Source: Gemmatimonadota bacterium
GTDB lineage: Bacteria; Gemmatimonadota; Gemmatimonadetes; Longimicrobiales; Gaopeijiaceae
DNA: 64,000 bases
Assembly: GCA_041390125.1 (NCBI GenBank)
Contig: JAWKQN010000010.1
Span: 124,001-188,000 of the forward strand
Direction of reading: 5' to 3'
In this document: positions 40,146 to 52,018 of the stretch, in pieces
Position numbering within the stretch: the stretch's first letter is position 1
Layout of the letters: the number at the start of each line of letters is the position of its first letter
Position numbers and translations under genes: made by a program
Notes under the pieces: generated by a model
The model's database searches: none
Told to the model about the DNA's origin: nothing
Seen by the model: only the letters and a program-made list of their open reading frames with translations

Positions 40146-41849
40146 TCAGTCCTGACCGGCGGCGGCGTCGGGCCCCGGCTCCAGGCTCCACTGCTGGATG
40201 GTGCGCCAGGCGCCACGCTCGTCGATCTCCACGTTGCGGAGGCGTCGGCTCACTCCCGTGAGCACGTCCGGGAAATAGAGATACGTGAAGGGCTGCTCCG
40301 CGACGAGGGCTTGCTGATACCGGGCCCACTCCGCCACCGCTTCGTCGCGGTCCGGCACGAGCGGGAGTCGGTCGAGGATCGCATCCAGGTCCGGGTTGGC
40401 CGTGCCGGCCAGCGCCAGGCCGCCGCCCCGTCGCCCGGAGTGGAAGAGGTCCGCGTCGTCGATGCGGAAGTCCGTCTCGTAGGCGAGGAGCAACGCGTCG
40501 AACTCGCGGCGCTCCGGGTCCGTGACGCGCGCCAGCACCGTGGCCATCTCCAGACCCTGCGGGCGCGCGGCCACGCCGACGGCCGCCAGGTCCGCCTGCA
40601 CGATCTGCGCGATCGTGGCCCGCAGTTGGTTCTCCTGGTTGTACAGGAGCTCGATCGTCAGCTCGGCTCCGGATGCATCCTCGCGCACGCCGTCGCCGTC
40701 ACGATCCTCCCAACCCAGCGCGGCCAGCGCGGCGGCGGCGGCGGTGGGATCGTGCGCCACGGCCCCACCCACGGAGGGGTCGAAGGCCCAGTGGAACGGG
40801 GGCACGCTGGTCTCCGCCACCGAGCCGTAGCCACCCAGGAGCTCGGTGACGATCGCACCGCGATCGATCGCCTGGGTCAGGGCCCGGCGCAGCGCCGCGT
40901 CCCCGAACGGCGCGCGGCGCGCGTTCCAGGCGATGAAGGCGAACTCCCGGGAGCCGGCGCGCAACACGCGCGCCGCCTGCGAGGCGGCGATGGTCGCGGC
41001 CTGGTCGGGACGCACGTCGAAGTAGACGTGCACCGCGCCGGTCAGCAACTCGGTGAGGAGCGTGGTCTGCTCCGGGATGACGCGGAAGACATAGCGCGCC
41101 ACCTGCGGCGGGCCTCCGATCGCGTCGGGGAACGCCGGATTGCGCGCGAAGATCCAGCGATCGCCCTCGCGATGCTCCAGGAAGCGGAACGGACCGTTGC
41201 CCACCGGGCAGCGGGTGTTGAAGGGGTGCGTGGCCAGCTCCGCGGGCGGCACGGGTTCCAGCAGGTGGGCCGGCAGGATGGGGACCACGGCCCAGGTCTC
41301 CAGCATCTGGGCGTGAGGCTGCACCCGGAAGCGGACGGTACGGTCGTCGACCACTTCGACGTTCTCGTACCAGCGGAAGTAGGCCGGATTCGCGTAGCCC
41401 GTCTCCGGGTCGCGCGCGCGCTCGAACGTGAAGGCCACATCGGCCGCGCGCGTGGGCGTGCCGTCATGCCAGGCGACATCGTCGCGGAGACGGAACTCCA
41501 GGAGCGTTCCGTCCTCGGAGAGGCTCCACGACTCGGCCAGGTAGGGGACGGGCGCCAGGTTCGCGTCCAGACGCACCAGGCTCATCAGGTTGACGTGGAG
41601 CTGATGCTGGATGGAGGCGACCAGCGTGGTGGCCAGCGGGTTCATCCCCCCATCGAGGTCGGCCACGCCCGCACCCACCAGCGTCCCGCCGCCCGCTTCC
41701 GCCTGCAGGCCGGCGAAGTGCTCGTCCACCGCCTGCAGCGCAGCCTCGCAGAACCCGTCGGCGGCGACGGCCCCTGAAGGGGTCTCGGAGCCGCCACAGG
41801 CGGCCACCGCCAGCGCGAGCGCGCAGCGAGTGGAGGGGCGGAGCGTCAT
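40146..41849 (-). CDS. Peptide ABC transporter substrate-binding lipoprotein
   Basis: 567 residues. The signal peptide MTLRPSTRCALALAVAAC ends in a lipobox (AVAAC, Cys18). The mature protein is an SBP_bac_5 (DppA/OppA) fold: LVRLDANLAPVPYLAESWSLSEDGTLLEFRLRDDVAWHDGTP is the family hallmark near residues 95-135. Ligands are usually peptides; here they are not known. First gene of the three-gene importer operon; the lipoyl-ligase gene lies 60 bases upstream in the same direction. Confidence 0.93.
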   Translation of the reverse strand: MTLRPSTRCALALAVAACGGSETPSGAVAADGFCEAALQAVDEHFAGLQAEAGGGTLVGAGVADLDGGMNPLATTLVASIQHQLHVNLMSLVRLDANLAPVPYLAESWSLSEDGTLLEFRLRDDVAWHDGTPTRAADVAFTFERARDPETGYANPAYFRWYENVEVVDDRTVRFRVQPHAQMLETWAVVPILPAHLLEPVPPAELATHPFNTRCPVGNGPFRFLEHREGDRWIFARNPAFPDAIGGPPQVARYVFRVIPEQTTLLTELLTGAVHVYFDVRPDQAATIAASQAARVLRAGSREFAFIAWNARRAPFGDAALRRALTQAIDRGAIVTELLGGYGSVAETSVPPFHWAFDPSVGGAVAHDPTAAAAALAALGWEDRDGDGVREDASGAELTIELLYNQENQLRATIAQIVQADLAAVGVAARPQGLEMATVLARVTDPERREFDALLLAYETDFRIDDADLFHSGRRGGGLALAGTANPDLDAILDRLPLVPDRDEAVAEWARYQQALVAEQPFTYLYFPDVLTGVSRRLRNVEIDERGAWRTIQQWSLEPGPDAAAGQD

Positions 41850-41909
41850 GGGCAGGTCTGGGGCTCGGGTGCGTGGGACCAGGGATCCTCCGTTCCGTCG
41901 CGCGGGGGG

Positions 41910-42734
41910 TTACAAGGTCCGGGCCAGCCCGTCCACGCCATCCCAGGTCCACGCCGCCGAGGCGTAGCGCGCGCGGAGGGACCGGGCGGCCTCGAAGGCG
42001 GCCGCGCCCTCGGCGGGCCGCAGCCGCACCCCCAGGGTCTCCTGCACCCCCTCCACCAACGCACGGCGCAGGGACGCGGGATCCGGGGCTCGGCCCAGCA
42101 CCCGCTCCAGCGTCGTGGCCTCCACCGCTGGGACCGGCCCGAGCGCGGCGGCGGCCAGCGCGCTCTGGTCGTCCACCAGCAGGAGCGAGCCGTGCTGGAG
42201 GATGGTCCGGCCGATGCGGGCCTGGGCGCTTCCCAGGACCTTTCTGCCCCCCGTGGTCAGCTCCCCGCCCGCGGGACGCGCGAAACAGGCGCCCGGGCTC
42301 CGTGGCGAGGCCACGTCCCGATCGGCCGCCAGGGTGACGTCCAGCCCGAGCCTGGCCAGACCGGCGCCCAGCGCGGCGTGCACCAGCCGGTACGCGGCCC
42401 GCAGACCGGTCGCCGCCGGGAACACCACCGCGTACGTCAGGTCGGCCCGGTGCAGGACGGCCCGGCCTCCCGTGGGCCGGCGTACGTGGTCGGTGTCGGG
42501 CAGCGGGCGGTAGCGCTCCCGCGCCGGCTCGTGACGGCCGAAGGACACGGTGGGCCGGGCCCACCCATAGAGCCGGAGGACCGCGGTCCCCTCGGGCAGG
42601 GTGGCCGCCAGGGCATGGTCGAGGGCCATGTTCTCGGCGCCGGGTCGGTCCCCGTCGTCCAGGAGCCCCCACGCCAGGTCACCGAGGCGCGCGCGAGCCT
42701 CGGCGAGGGCCACCTCAGAGCGGGTGCTCTCCAC
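41910..42734 (-). CDS. Lipoate-protein ligase / octanoyltransferase (LplA-LipM family)
   Basis: 274 residues from GTG; an in-frame GTG seven codons later is also possible. It shows the BPL/LplA/LipB fold: RRPTGGRAVLHRADLTYAVVFP (about 85-106), where family members bind the acyl group, then ACFARPAGGELTTGGRKVLGSAQARIGRTILQHGSLLL (about 148-185) with the conserved Lys of GGRKVLGS and a cysteine at the place of the acyl-Cys of LipM. It therefore transfers octanoyl (LipM-like) or lipoyl groups to proteins such as GcvH. The start overlaps the UPF0173 gene end by 20 bases, and gcvP and gcvH lie just upstream, which suggests GcvH as target. Confidence 0.86.
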   Translation of the reverse strand: MESTRSEVALAEARARLGDLAWGLLDDGDRPGAENMALDHALAATLPEGTAVLRLYGWARPTVSFGRHEPARERYRPLPDTDHVRRPTGGRAVLHRADLTYAVVFPAATGLRAAYRLVHAALGAGLARLGLDVTLAADRDVASPRSPGACFARPAGGELTTGGRKVLGSAQARIGRTILQHGSLLLVDDQSALAAAALGPVPAVEATTLERVLGRAPDPASLRRALVEGVQETLGVRLRPAEGAAAFEAARSLRARYASAAWTWDGVDGLARTL

Positions 42735-43395
42735 CGGGCTCCAGGACCACGACCCGGGCGCGCGAACCCACCGCTCGCGCGAAGGCGTGGGCGTCCTGCT
42801 CGATGACCGGCATGGTGTCGTAGTGGATGGGGATCACCACCTCGGGGCCGATCATGTCGATGGCGCGCACGGCGTCCTCGGGGCCCATGGTGTAGTTGTC
42901 CCCGATGGGCAGCAGGGCCACGTCCACGCGGCCGGCGAGCAGCTGCATGTCCATGATCAGCGCCGTGTCGCCCGCGTGATAGACGCGGCGTCCGTCGACG
43001 TGCAGCAGGAACCCGCCGGGCGTGCAGCTCCAGGGGCCGTCGGCCCCCTCGATGAGGCCGCCGTGCGCGGCCACCGTCATCTGCACGCGGCCGAACGGGA
43101 AGTCGTGACCCCCGCCGATCCCCATCCCGTGGGCGTTGTCCACGCCCTGCGTGGCGGCGTACTGCACGATCTCGTGGGAGGAGACCAGCGTGGCGCCCGT
43201 GCGCCGCACGAGCGGCAGCGCGTCCCCGAAGTGGTCGCCGTGGCCGTGGGTGCACAGGACCCAGTCGGCCTCGACGTCGTCGACGGCCACGTCGGCCCGC
43301 GGGTTCCCGGTGAAGAACGGATCGATCACGATCCGGGTGCCGTCGTCCGTGCGGATGGACACCGTCGAGTGCCCGTGATAGTGGAGCGTGGCCAT
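42715..43395 (-). CDS. UPF0173 metal-dependent hydrolase
   Basis: 226 residues from the ATG at 43395 with AGGAGG upstream; earlier open codons are ignored. A metallo-beta-lactamase fold of the YtkL/UPF0173 type: LCTHGHGDHFGD at about 47-58 (HxHxDH metal site), VYHAGDTAL later with the bridging Asp, and PIHYDTMPV near the end with the last His. Hydrolytic substrate unknown, cytoplasmic. Sits between gcvP (68 bases upstream) and the lipoyl-transferase gene, which it overlaps. Confidence 0.94.
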   Translation of the reverse strand: MATLHYHGHSTVSIRTDDGTRIVIDPFFTGNPRADVAVDDVEADWVLCTHGHGDHFGDALPLVRRTGATLVSSHEIVQYAATQGVDNAHGMGIGGGHDFPFGRVQMTVAAHGGLIEGADGPWSCTPGGFLLHVDGRRVYHAGDTALIMDMQLLAGRVDVALLPIGDNYTMGPEDAVRAIDMIGPEVVIPIHYDTMPVIEQDAHAFARAVGSRARVVVLEPGGEHPL

Positions 43396-43463
43396 GGCCG
43401 CCTCCTGCTGCAGGGGTCGTTGGACCCGGAGGGACCCGCGCGGGGTCCTTCCGGGCCTCCGGC

Positions 43464-46328
<2,865 letters not shown>

Positions 46329-46351
46329 CGATCATGGTCGTGGAAAGAGGG

Positions 46352-46376
46352 GACGCGCCTCCGGCGGGGAGGCGTC
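46352..46376 (-). terminator. Hairpin between gcvH and gcvP
   Basis: GACGCGCCTCC pairs with GGAGGCGTC (one bulge) over GGCGG in the 125-base gap between the gcvH stop and the gcvP start. It could end gcvH transcription partly, or lie in the leader of gcvP. Weak call. Confidence 0.4.
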
Positions 46377-46453
46377 TGCATCGTGCGGGAGAGAACCCGC
46401 CGGCGGGAAGCCCGTTCCGGCGGTCCAGCGGCGTCACACCGGGGCTCAGCGGC

Positions 46454-46843
46454 TCAGCCCTCGAGGTGGGCCTCGTATGCCTGCGCGCTCATCAGCCCCT
46501 CGACCTCGGAGACGTCATCGACGCGGAGCTTGATCATCCAGCCCTCGCCGTAGGGGTCCGAGTTGACCAGGGACGGCTCGCCGTCCAGGGCGCCGTTGAC
46601 CTCGACGACCTCCCCGGCGACCGGGCAGTACAGGTCGCTCACGGCCTTGACGGCCTCGATGGTCCCGAAGGTGGCCATCTTCTCGAAGCGATCGCCGGCG
46701 CTCGGGAGCTCCACGAACACCACGTCCCCGAGCTCCCCCTGGGCGTAGTCGGTGATGCCCACGATGTACACGCCGGCCTCGTCCGCCGCCTTGAGGTACT
46801 CGTGCTCGGGGGTGTAGGACAGATCGCCGGGGATCTCGGACAT
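46454..46843 (-). CDS. gcvH: Glycine cleavage system H protein
   Basis: 129 residues from the ATG at 46843, with GGAGG 11 bases before it; six upstream codons are open but contain that ribosome-binding site. The lipoyl-lysine is Lys66 in TIEAVKAVSD; the fold motifs GELGDVVFVELPSAGD and VNSDPYGEGWMIKLR are intact. Lipoylated H protein shuttles the aminomethyl group between GcvP and GcvT. First in the minus-strand group gcvH-gcvP-UPF0173-lipoyl transferase. Confidence 0.97.
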   Translation of the reverse strand: MSEIPGDLSYTPEHEYLKAADEAGVYIVGITDYAQGELGDVVFVELPSAGDRFEKMATFGTIEAVKAVSDLYCPVAGEVVEVNGALDGEPSLVNSDPYGEGWMIKLRVDDVSEVEGLMSAQAYEAHLEG

Positions 46844-47052
46844 GGGGTTCAGCGCCTCCACAGGGGTTGGGGCCGGAGAATTACGGGAACGGCCCCGGAA
46901 GCGTCAACCCCGGCGGAGGGGCGCGGGGGGCCCGGGCTCCCCCCGTTTTCAGCGACACCCCGGGGGGATAGGTTTCGGATCGATCCCGCCCCGCCCGGCT
47001 CCGGCCGCAGGAGCCCGGAAGGGGCACCCGCCACCCGAGAACCCCGTTGGAC

Positions 47053-48222
47053 ATGTCTTCCGTCGTCGCCCCCCAGTCGCGCCCGCCGCTGACCTCCCTC
47101 CTCGAGGACGAGGTCATGTTCCGGGACGCCGTGCGCGAGTTCGCCGAGAGCGAGCTGGCGCCCCGTGCCATCGGGATGGACGAGCGGGGCGCGCTCGACC
47201 CCGACCTGATCCCCCAGCTCTTCGAGATGGGGCTCATGGGCATCGAGATCCCCGAGGCCCACGGCGGGACCGGCTCCACGTTCTTCACCTCCGTCCTGGT
47301 GGTGGAGGAGCTGTCGCGGGTGGACCCGGCCGTCGGCGTGCTGGTGGACGTCCAGAACACCCTGGTCATCAACGCCCTGCTGCGGTGGGCCACGGAGGAG
47401 CAGAAGGGCCGCTGGCTGCCGCGGCTGGCCACGGACACCGTGGGCGCCTACGCCCTCTCGGAGGCCGGGAGCGGGTCGGACGCCTTCGCGCTGCGCTGCC
47501 GCGCCCACGCGGACGGGGACGACTGGATCCTGGACGGGCAGAAGCTCTGGATCACCAACGGCGCCGAAGCCGGACTGTTCGTGGTCTTCGCCACCGTGGA
47601 CGCCGACGCCGGCTACCGGGGGATCACCGCGTTCGTGGTCGAGCGGGGAACCGACGGCTTCACCGTCGGGAAGAAGGAGGACAAGCTGGGCATCCGGGCG
47701 TCGTCGACCACCGAGCTGGTCTTCGACTCCGTACGGGTTCCGGCGGCCAATGTGCTCGGAGAGGTCGGTGTGGGGTACAAGGTGGCCATCGAGACCCTGA
47801 ACGAGGGCCGGATCGGGATCGGCGCCCAGATGCTGGGCCTGGCCCAGGGGGCCCTCGACCACACCCTGCGCTACGTGAAGGAGCGGGAGCAGTTCGGGAA
47901 GCCCATCGGGGACTTCCAGGGGGTGCAGTTCCAGTTGGCCGACATGGCCACGGAGATCGAGGCCGCGCGCCTGCTGGTGTACAACGCCGCACGGCTGAAG
48001 GACGCGGGGGAGTCGTTCCTGACCCAGGCGGCCATGGCGAAGCTCAAGGCGTCCGTGGTGGCCCAGGAAGTGGCCTCCACCTGCATCGACCTCCACGGCG
48101 GGTACGGCTTCACGCGGGAGTACCCGGTCGAGAAGTACTACCGGGACGCCAAGATCGGGACGATCTACGAAGGCACCACGAACATGCAGCTCCAGACCAT
48201 CGCGAAGCAGATCATGCGCTGA
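47053..48222 (+). CDS. Short/branched-chain acyl-CoA dehydrogenase
   Basis: 389 residues from the ATG at 47053 (a TTG two codons earlier also opens the frame). N-terminal helical domain, then the FAD/substrate motif YALSEAGSGSDAFALRCRA (about 130-148), WITNGAEAGLFVVFA, and near the end the catalytic-Glu strand KIGTIYEGTTNMQLQTIAKQIMR. REYPVEKYYRDAKIGT is close to the short/branched-chain subfamily. It oxidises acyl-CoA to enoyl-CoA and feeds electrons to ETF. tatA follows 43 bases downstream. Divergent from gcvH. Confidence 0.95.
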   Translation: MSSVVAPQSRPPLTSLLEDEVMFRDAVREFAESELAPRAIGMDERGALDPDLIPQLFEMGLMGIEIPEAHGGTGSTFFTSVLVVEELSRVDPAVGVLVDVQNTLVINALLRWATEEQKGRWLPRLATDTVGAYALSEAGSGSDAFALRCRAHADGDDWILDGQKLWITNGAEAGLFVVFATVDADAGYRGITAFVVERGTDGFTVGKKEDKLGIRASSTTELVFDSVRVPAANVLGEVGVGYKVAIETLNEGRIGIGAQMLGLAQGALDHTLRYVKEREQFGKPIGDFQGVQFQLADMATEIEAARLLVYNAARLKDAGESFLTQAAMAKLKASVVAQEVASTCIDLHGGYGFTREYPVEKYYRDAKIGTIYEGTTNMQLQTIAKQIMR

Positions 48223-48265
48223 CGGGCGCACTCGCCCCGCCATGCGGGGCGGACCAGGAGGGAAT

Positions 48266-48451
48266 TTGTTCGGTCTAGGCGTTTGGGAGATCATCCTGAT
48301 CTTCGGGATCCTCATCCTCGTGTTCGGAGCCCGGCGCATCCCCGAGATCGGCCGGGGGCTCGGAGAAGGCATCCGCAACTTCAAGGGATCGGTGCGGGGG
48401 AATGGGGAAGAGGACCGCAAGCTGGGGGACGGCCGCTCCAAGCCGGAATGA
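48266..48451 (+). CDS. tatA: Sec-independent translocase subunit TatA/TatE
   Basis: 61 residues from a TTG start, chosen because AGGAGGGAA lies right before it and MFGLGVWEIILIFGILILVFG is the typical TatA N-terminus; an ATG eight codons upstream has no such site. One membrane helix (about 4-20), then the amphipathic ARRIPEIGRGLGEGIRNFK and an acidic, charged tail. TatA builds the pore for folded Tat substrates such as ActB in this window. No tatC is adjacent. Its stop overlaps none of the MFS gene, which starts 8 bases later. Confidence 0.93.
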   Translation: MFGLGVWEIILIFGILILVFGARRIPEIGRGLGEGIRNFKGSVRGNGEEDRKLGDGRSKPE

Positions 48452-48458
48452 CCGCTCC

Positions 48459-49658
48459 GTGGGCGCAACACGGAGCACCGGCCTGTCCTTCCTCTTCCTC
48501 ACGGTCCTCGTCGATCTCGTCGGCTTCGGGATCGTCCTCCCCCTCCTGCCGTTCTACGCGGATCGCTTCGGCGCCACCGGCACCGAGGTGGGGCTGCTCG
48601 TCCTGGTCTATTCGCTCATCCAGCTCTTCATGGCCCCGTTCTGGGGTCGGCTCTCGGACCGCATCGGGCGCAAGCCCGTCCTGGTCCTCGGGCTGGCGGG
48701 CTCGGCGGTCTCCTACGTGGTGTTCGCCTTCGCGCCCTCGCTGACCTGGCTCTACGTGTCCCGCATCCTGGCGGGGATCGGGGGTTCGACCATCCCGGTG
48801 GCCGAAGCCTACATCGCCGACGTGACGCCCCCCGAAGGTCGGGCTGGCGGCCTGGGGGTGATCGGCGCGGCGTTCGGGTTGGGCTTCACCATCGGCCCGG
48901 CTCTGGGTGGCGCGCTGTCGGGGGTGGATCCGGTCGCACCCGGCCTCCTGGCGGCGGTGCTCTGCGCGCTCAACGCCGGCCTGGCGCTCGTCCTGCTGCG
49001 GGAATCCCTCCCGCCCGAACGCCGCGGCGCTCCGGCCCGGCGCCATGGCATCCCCCGCCTGCTCCGGCTGGGACGGGACCCCCAGGTCCTCACGGTCCTC
49101 GGGGTCTACTTCCTCTTCAGCGTGGCCTGGTCCGTCCTGCAGCCCACCCTGTCGCTGTTCGGCGCCGAGCGCTTCGGGTTCGACGCCCGACGCGCCGGCT
49201 ACCTCTTCGCGTTCCTGGGCCTGATCTCGGCCGGCGTCCAGGGCGGGCTCGTGCGTCGGCTGGTCCCCCGCTTCGGAGAGGCCCGCCTGGTGCGCCTGGC
49301 CGGTCTTCCCTTCGTGGCCGGCCTGGTCGCGATCGGGGGCGCGGGCTCGGTCGGGGTGCTCCTCGGAGGGCTGGGGCTCCTGGCGCTGGGGTACGGCATC
49401 GCGGTCCCGAGCGCGCTCGGGCTGCTCAGCCGACGGGCCGGAGCGGGCATCCAGGGAGGCACCCTGGGGTTGGGGCAGAGCGCGGGCTCGCTGGCCCGCA
49501 TGGCCGGCCCGCTCGGGGCCGGCATCGCCTTCGACCGGCTGGGCGTGGGCTCCCCGTATTTCCTGGGCGCCGTGGTGGCGGCGGGCGCGGCGGCGCTGGC
49601 CCTGAGCCTGGCGCAACCGCGCGCCGAGCGCAGCGCGGGCGAACCCGTCCGGGCATGA
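48459..49658 (+). CDS. MFS transporter, TetA/DHA1-like
   Basis: About 399 residues from a GTG eight bases after tatA; an upstream ATG in frame would overlap tatA by 50 bases. Twelve hydrophobic segments, with MFS motif A GRLSDRIGRKPVLVLGLAG at about 60-80 and motif-C-like GFTIGPALGGAL around 135. This is the drug/H+ antiporter type (DHA1); the substrate is unknown. It is followed by the RNA methyltransferase through an ATGA overlap, so translation is coupled. Confidence 0.9.
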   Translation: MGATRSTGLSFLFLTVLVDLVGFGIVLPLLPFYADRFGATGTEVGLLVLVYSLIQLFMAPFWGRLSDRIGRKPVLVLGLAGSAVSYVVFAFAPSLTWLYVSRILAGIGGSTIPVAEAYIADVTPPEGRAGGLGVIGAAFGLGFTIGPALGGALSGVDPVAPGLLAAVLCALNAGLALVLLRESLPPERRGAPARRHGIPRLLRLGRDPQVLTVLGVYFLFSVAWSVLQPTLSLFGAERFGFDARRAGYLFAFLGLISAGVQGGLVRRLVPRFGEARLVRLAGLPFVAGLVAIGGAGSVGVLLGGLGLLALGYGIAVPSALGLLSRRAGAGIQGGTLGLGQSAGSLARMAGPLGAGIAFDRLGVGSPYFLGAVVAAGAAALALSLAQPRAERSAGEPVRA

Positions 49659-50467
49659 GCCTCCTCGATCGGATCGCGGTCGTCCTGGTCGAGACCCAGG
49701 ACGTGGTGAACATCGGCGGCGTGGTGCGCGCGATGATGAACACCGGTCTGACCGACCTGCGGCTCGTGCGACCGGTCGAGTTCGACCCGTACCGCATCGA
49801 GGGCATCGCCCACCGCAGTGGGGACCTGCTCGAACGGGCTCGCTTCTTCGACACGCTGGCCGACGCGCTGGCCGGGTGCGTCTTCACGGTGGGGACGTCC
49901 TCGCGGGGCCGCACCGCCTCGCGGCTCTACGGACGCCCGCGGGAGGACGCGCCCGCCCTGCTGGAGTGGGCGCAGCAGGGCACCGTGGCGCTGGTCTTCG
50001 GCCGCGAGGACCACGGGCTCTCCAACGAAGACCTCGACCTCTGCCAGTCCACCCTGATGATCCCCACCGCCGGCATGCGCAGCCTGAACCTCGCCCAGGC
50101 GGTGCTGATCATCGCCTACGAGCTCATGCTGGCGTCCGGCGACGCGGAGGGGCCCCTGCCCCGCGGGCGCCGGGCCACGGCCCCGGCCGCGCACGAGGAA
50201 CTCGAGGAGATGTACGGCGCGCTGCGGGAGGGGCTCGAGCGCGTGGAGTTCTTCAAGGCCCGCAAGCCGGAGTCGGTGATGCGGACCCTGCGCACCATCC
50301 TGTCGCAGGCGCGCATGGACCGTCGCGAAGCCCGGCTCGTCGCCGGCATCGGCTACGAGATGCGCAACTACCTCGATCGCCACCTGGGTTCGCCCGCCCC
50401 GGACGGCACTTCCGCCGCCTCGGTGCGGTCCAGCCCCCACGAGGACGGGGAGGACCCCGACCGGTAG
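49655..50467 (+). CDS. TrmJ-like SPOUT RNA methyltransferase
   Basis: 270 residues; ATG overlaps the MFS stop. N-terminal RNA-binding/SPOUT fold (RIAVVLVETQDVVNIGGVVRAMMNTGLTDLRLVRP), with the SAM-knot motifs GTSSRGRT, LVFGREDHGLSNEDLDLCQ and SLNLAQAVLIIAYEL all intact. The TrmJ family makes the 2'-O-methyl mark at tRNA position 32. The last about 90 residues are a helical, charged tail (EELEEMYGALREGLERVEFFKA). Cytoplasmic. Confidence 0.92.
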   Translation: MSLLDRIAVVLVETQDVVNIGGVVRAMMNTGLTDLRLVRPVEFDPYRIEGIAHRSGDLLERARFFDTLADALAGCVFTVGTSSRGRTASRLYGRPREDAPALLEWAQQGTVALVFGREDHGLSNEDLDLCQSTLMIPTAGMRSLNLAQAVLIIAYELMLASGDAEGPLPRGRRATAPAAHEELEEMYGALREGLERVEFFKARKPESVMRTLRTILSQARMDRREARLVAGIGYEMRNYLDRHLGSPAPDGTSAASVRSSPHEDGEDPDR

Positions 50468-50503
50468 CGCCCCAGGGCACCCCTCTTGCACCTTCCGCCT
50501 GAG

Positions 50504-52018
50504 ATGACGCGCGACCGCCCCAGGATCCAGCAGGCCGACCTCTCGGAGCGCTACCGGGTGCTCCTGGACATCGGCAACACGCTGACGCGCACGCTCAGCG
50601 CGGAAGAGCTGTACCGGATCATCTACCGCGAGACCGCGCGCGTGCTGGAGTCCGCGGGCTTCTACATCTCGCTGTACCAGGAGGACGGCGACCTGGCCAC
50701 GGTCGTCTTCTACGCGGACCGGGGCGAGGAGCGGCGGGTGGAGATCACCTATCGCGGCTCCGACTCCGACGTGATCCGGGCCGCCCGGCCCACGCTCATC
50801 GACGACCGCGTGCATGCGCATTCGCTCCTGGTGTTGGGCGAGCGTGACTCCGAGATCACCCGGTCGGCCATCTCGGCGCCGCTGCGCAACAAGGGGCGGG
50901 TGATCGGGGCGGTGAGCTGCCAGAGCTACCGGCCGTCCGCCTACTCCGAGGGGGACCTCGAGCTGCTCCAGGGCATCGCCGACATCGCGGCGGTCGCGGT
51001 GGAGAACGCCCGGCACATCTCCGAGCTGGAGCAGCGACGGCTCGAGGCCGAGCGCATGGAGGAGCTGGGGCTGGCGCTGACCAGCACGCTCGACGCGGAG
51101 GAGGTGATCCCCAAGGTGGTGGACGCCGTGCTGGAGCTGCTGCGCGCAGACGCCGCGGCGCTCTGGCTGCTGGAGGACGGCTCCGCGCGCCTCGCCGCGT
51201 CGGGGGGCCAGGTGCCGCTGCCCGAGGGCACCACGTGGGAGATGCCGGCCGAGGCGCTGCAACGGCTGCGGGACCATACCACTCCGCTGCGCGCGCCCGA
51301 CCCCGACCGCGAGGATCCGCTGTTGGCGGAGTTGCGGGCGCGGCTGGACGTCAACTGCGCGATCCTGATGCCGCTCACCGTGGGAGAACGGCTCGCCGGT
51401 GCGCTCACCGCCGGCCGTCAGCGCCTCCTGCCCTTCACCAACGACGAAGTGCACCTGCTGCGCCGCCTGGCCAGCCAGGCGTCGGTGGCGCTCCAGAACG
51501 CGCAGCTGCACCAGCGGTTGCAGGCGCTGTCGCTGACCGATCCGCTGACGGGGCTCCCCAACCGCCGGCACCTGCAGATCCACCTGCAGCGCGAGCTGGC
51601 GGCGGCGCGTCGGGGCCGGGCGCTGACGCTGGTCATCTTCGACCTGGACAACTTCAAGACGTTCAACGACACCCGCGGGCACGTGGCCGGAGACGAGGCG
51701 CTCCGCCAGGTGGGCCGCGTTCTCCTGCGCGAGGCGCGCGCCATGAACGTGGTGGCGCGCTACGGCGGCGACGAGTTCGTTTCCGTGCTCGCCGGCTCCG
51801 GCGCGCTCGAAGGTCTGCAGCACGCGAAGCGCATCGCGGAGGCCGTCGACCGCGATCCGTACCTCTCCCGCCACGGGATGTCGCTGAGCTACGGCATCAG
51901 CCAGTTCGACCGCGCCATGCGCACGATCGACGACATCATCCGCGCCGCCGACCAGAACCTGTATGCGTTCAAGAGCCAGCGGCGGCGATCGCGGGGAACG
52001 GAGGGACCGCGTGGCTGA
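50504..52018 (+). CDS. GAF-GAF-GGDEF diguanylate cyclase
   Basis: 504 residues from the ATG at 50504 (a TTG six codons earlier is open). Two GAF domains (about 20-165, then 175-335, joined by a helix rich in Arg/Glu) bind small ligands, followed by a GGDEF domain (about 340-490) with the intact active site RYGGDEFV and the nucleotide-binding LTGLPNRRHL. No inhibitory RxxD site is seen before the active loop (ARAMN instead). It makes c-di-GMP; the signal is unknown. No membrane segment. Its end overlaps the phosphatase start by 8 bases. Confidence 0.94.
   Translation: MTRDRPRIQQADLSERYRVLLDIGNTLTRTLSAEELYRIIYRETARVLESAGFYISLYQEDGDLATVVFYADRGEERRVEITYRGSDSDVIRAARPTLIDDRVHAHSLLVLGERDSEITRSAISAPLRNKGRVIGAVSCQSYRPSAYSEGDLELLQGIADIAAVAVENARHISELEQRRLEAERMEELGLALTSTLDAEEVIPKVVDAVLELLRADAAALWLLEDGSARLAASGGQVPLPEGTTWEMPAEALQRLRDHTTPLRAPDPDREDPLLAELRARLDVNCAILMPLTVGERLAGALTAGRQRLLPFTNDEVHLLRRLASQASVALQNAQLHQRLQALSLTDPLTGLPNRRHLQIHLQRELAAARRGRALTLVIFDLDNFKTFNDTRGHVAGDEALRQVGRVLLREARAMNVVARYGGDEFVSVLAGSGALEGLQHAKRIAEAVDRDPYLSRHGMSLSYGISQFDRAMRTIDDIIRAADQNLYAFKSQRRRSRGTEGPRG

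Noticed and set aside
46925..46949. Terminator-like GGGGGG...CCCCCC GTTTTC on the plus strand before the acyl-CoA dehydrogenase
   Set aside because: It lies in a divergent promoter gap with no plus-strand gene ending there; kept out of the feature list as probable chance in a GC-rich spacer or an unproven attenuator.
46329..47052. Glycine riboswitch at the gcv genes
   Set aside because: The leaders of gcvH and gcvP contain GC-rich hairpins but I could not find the paired aptamer cores of a glycine riboswitch.
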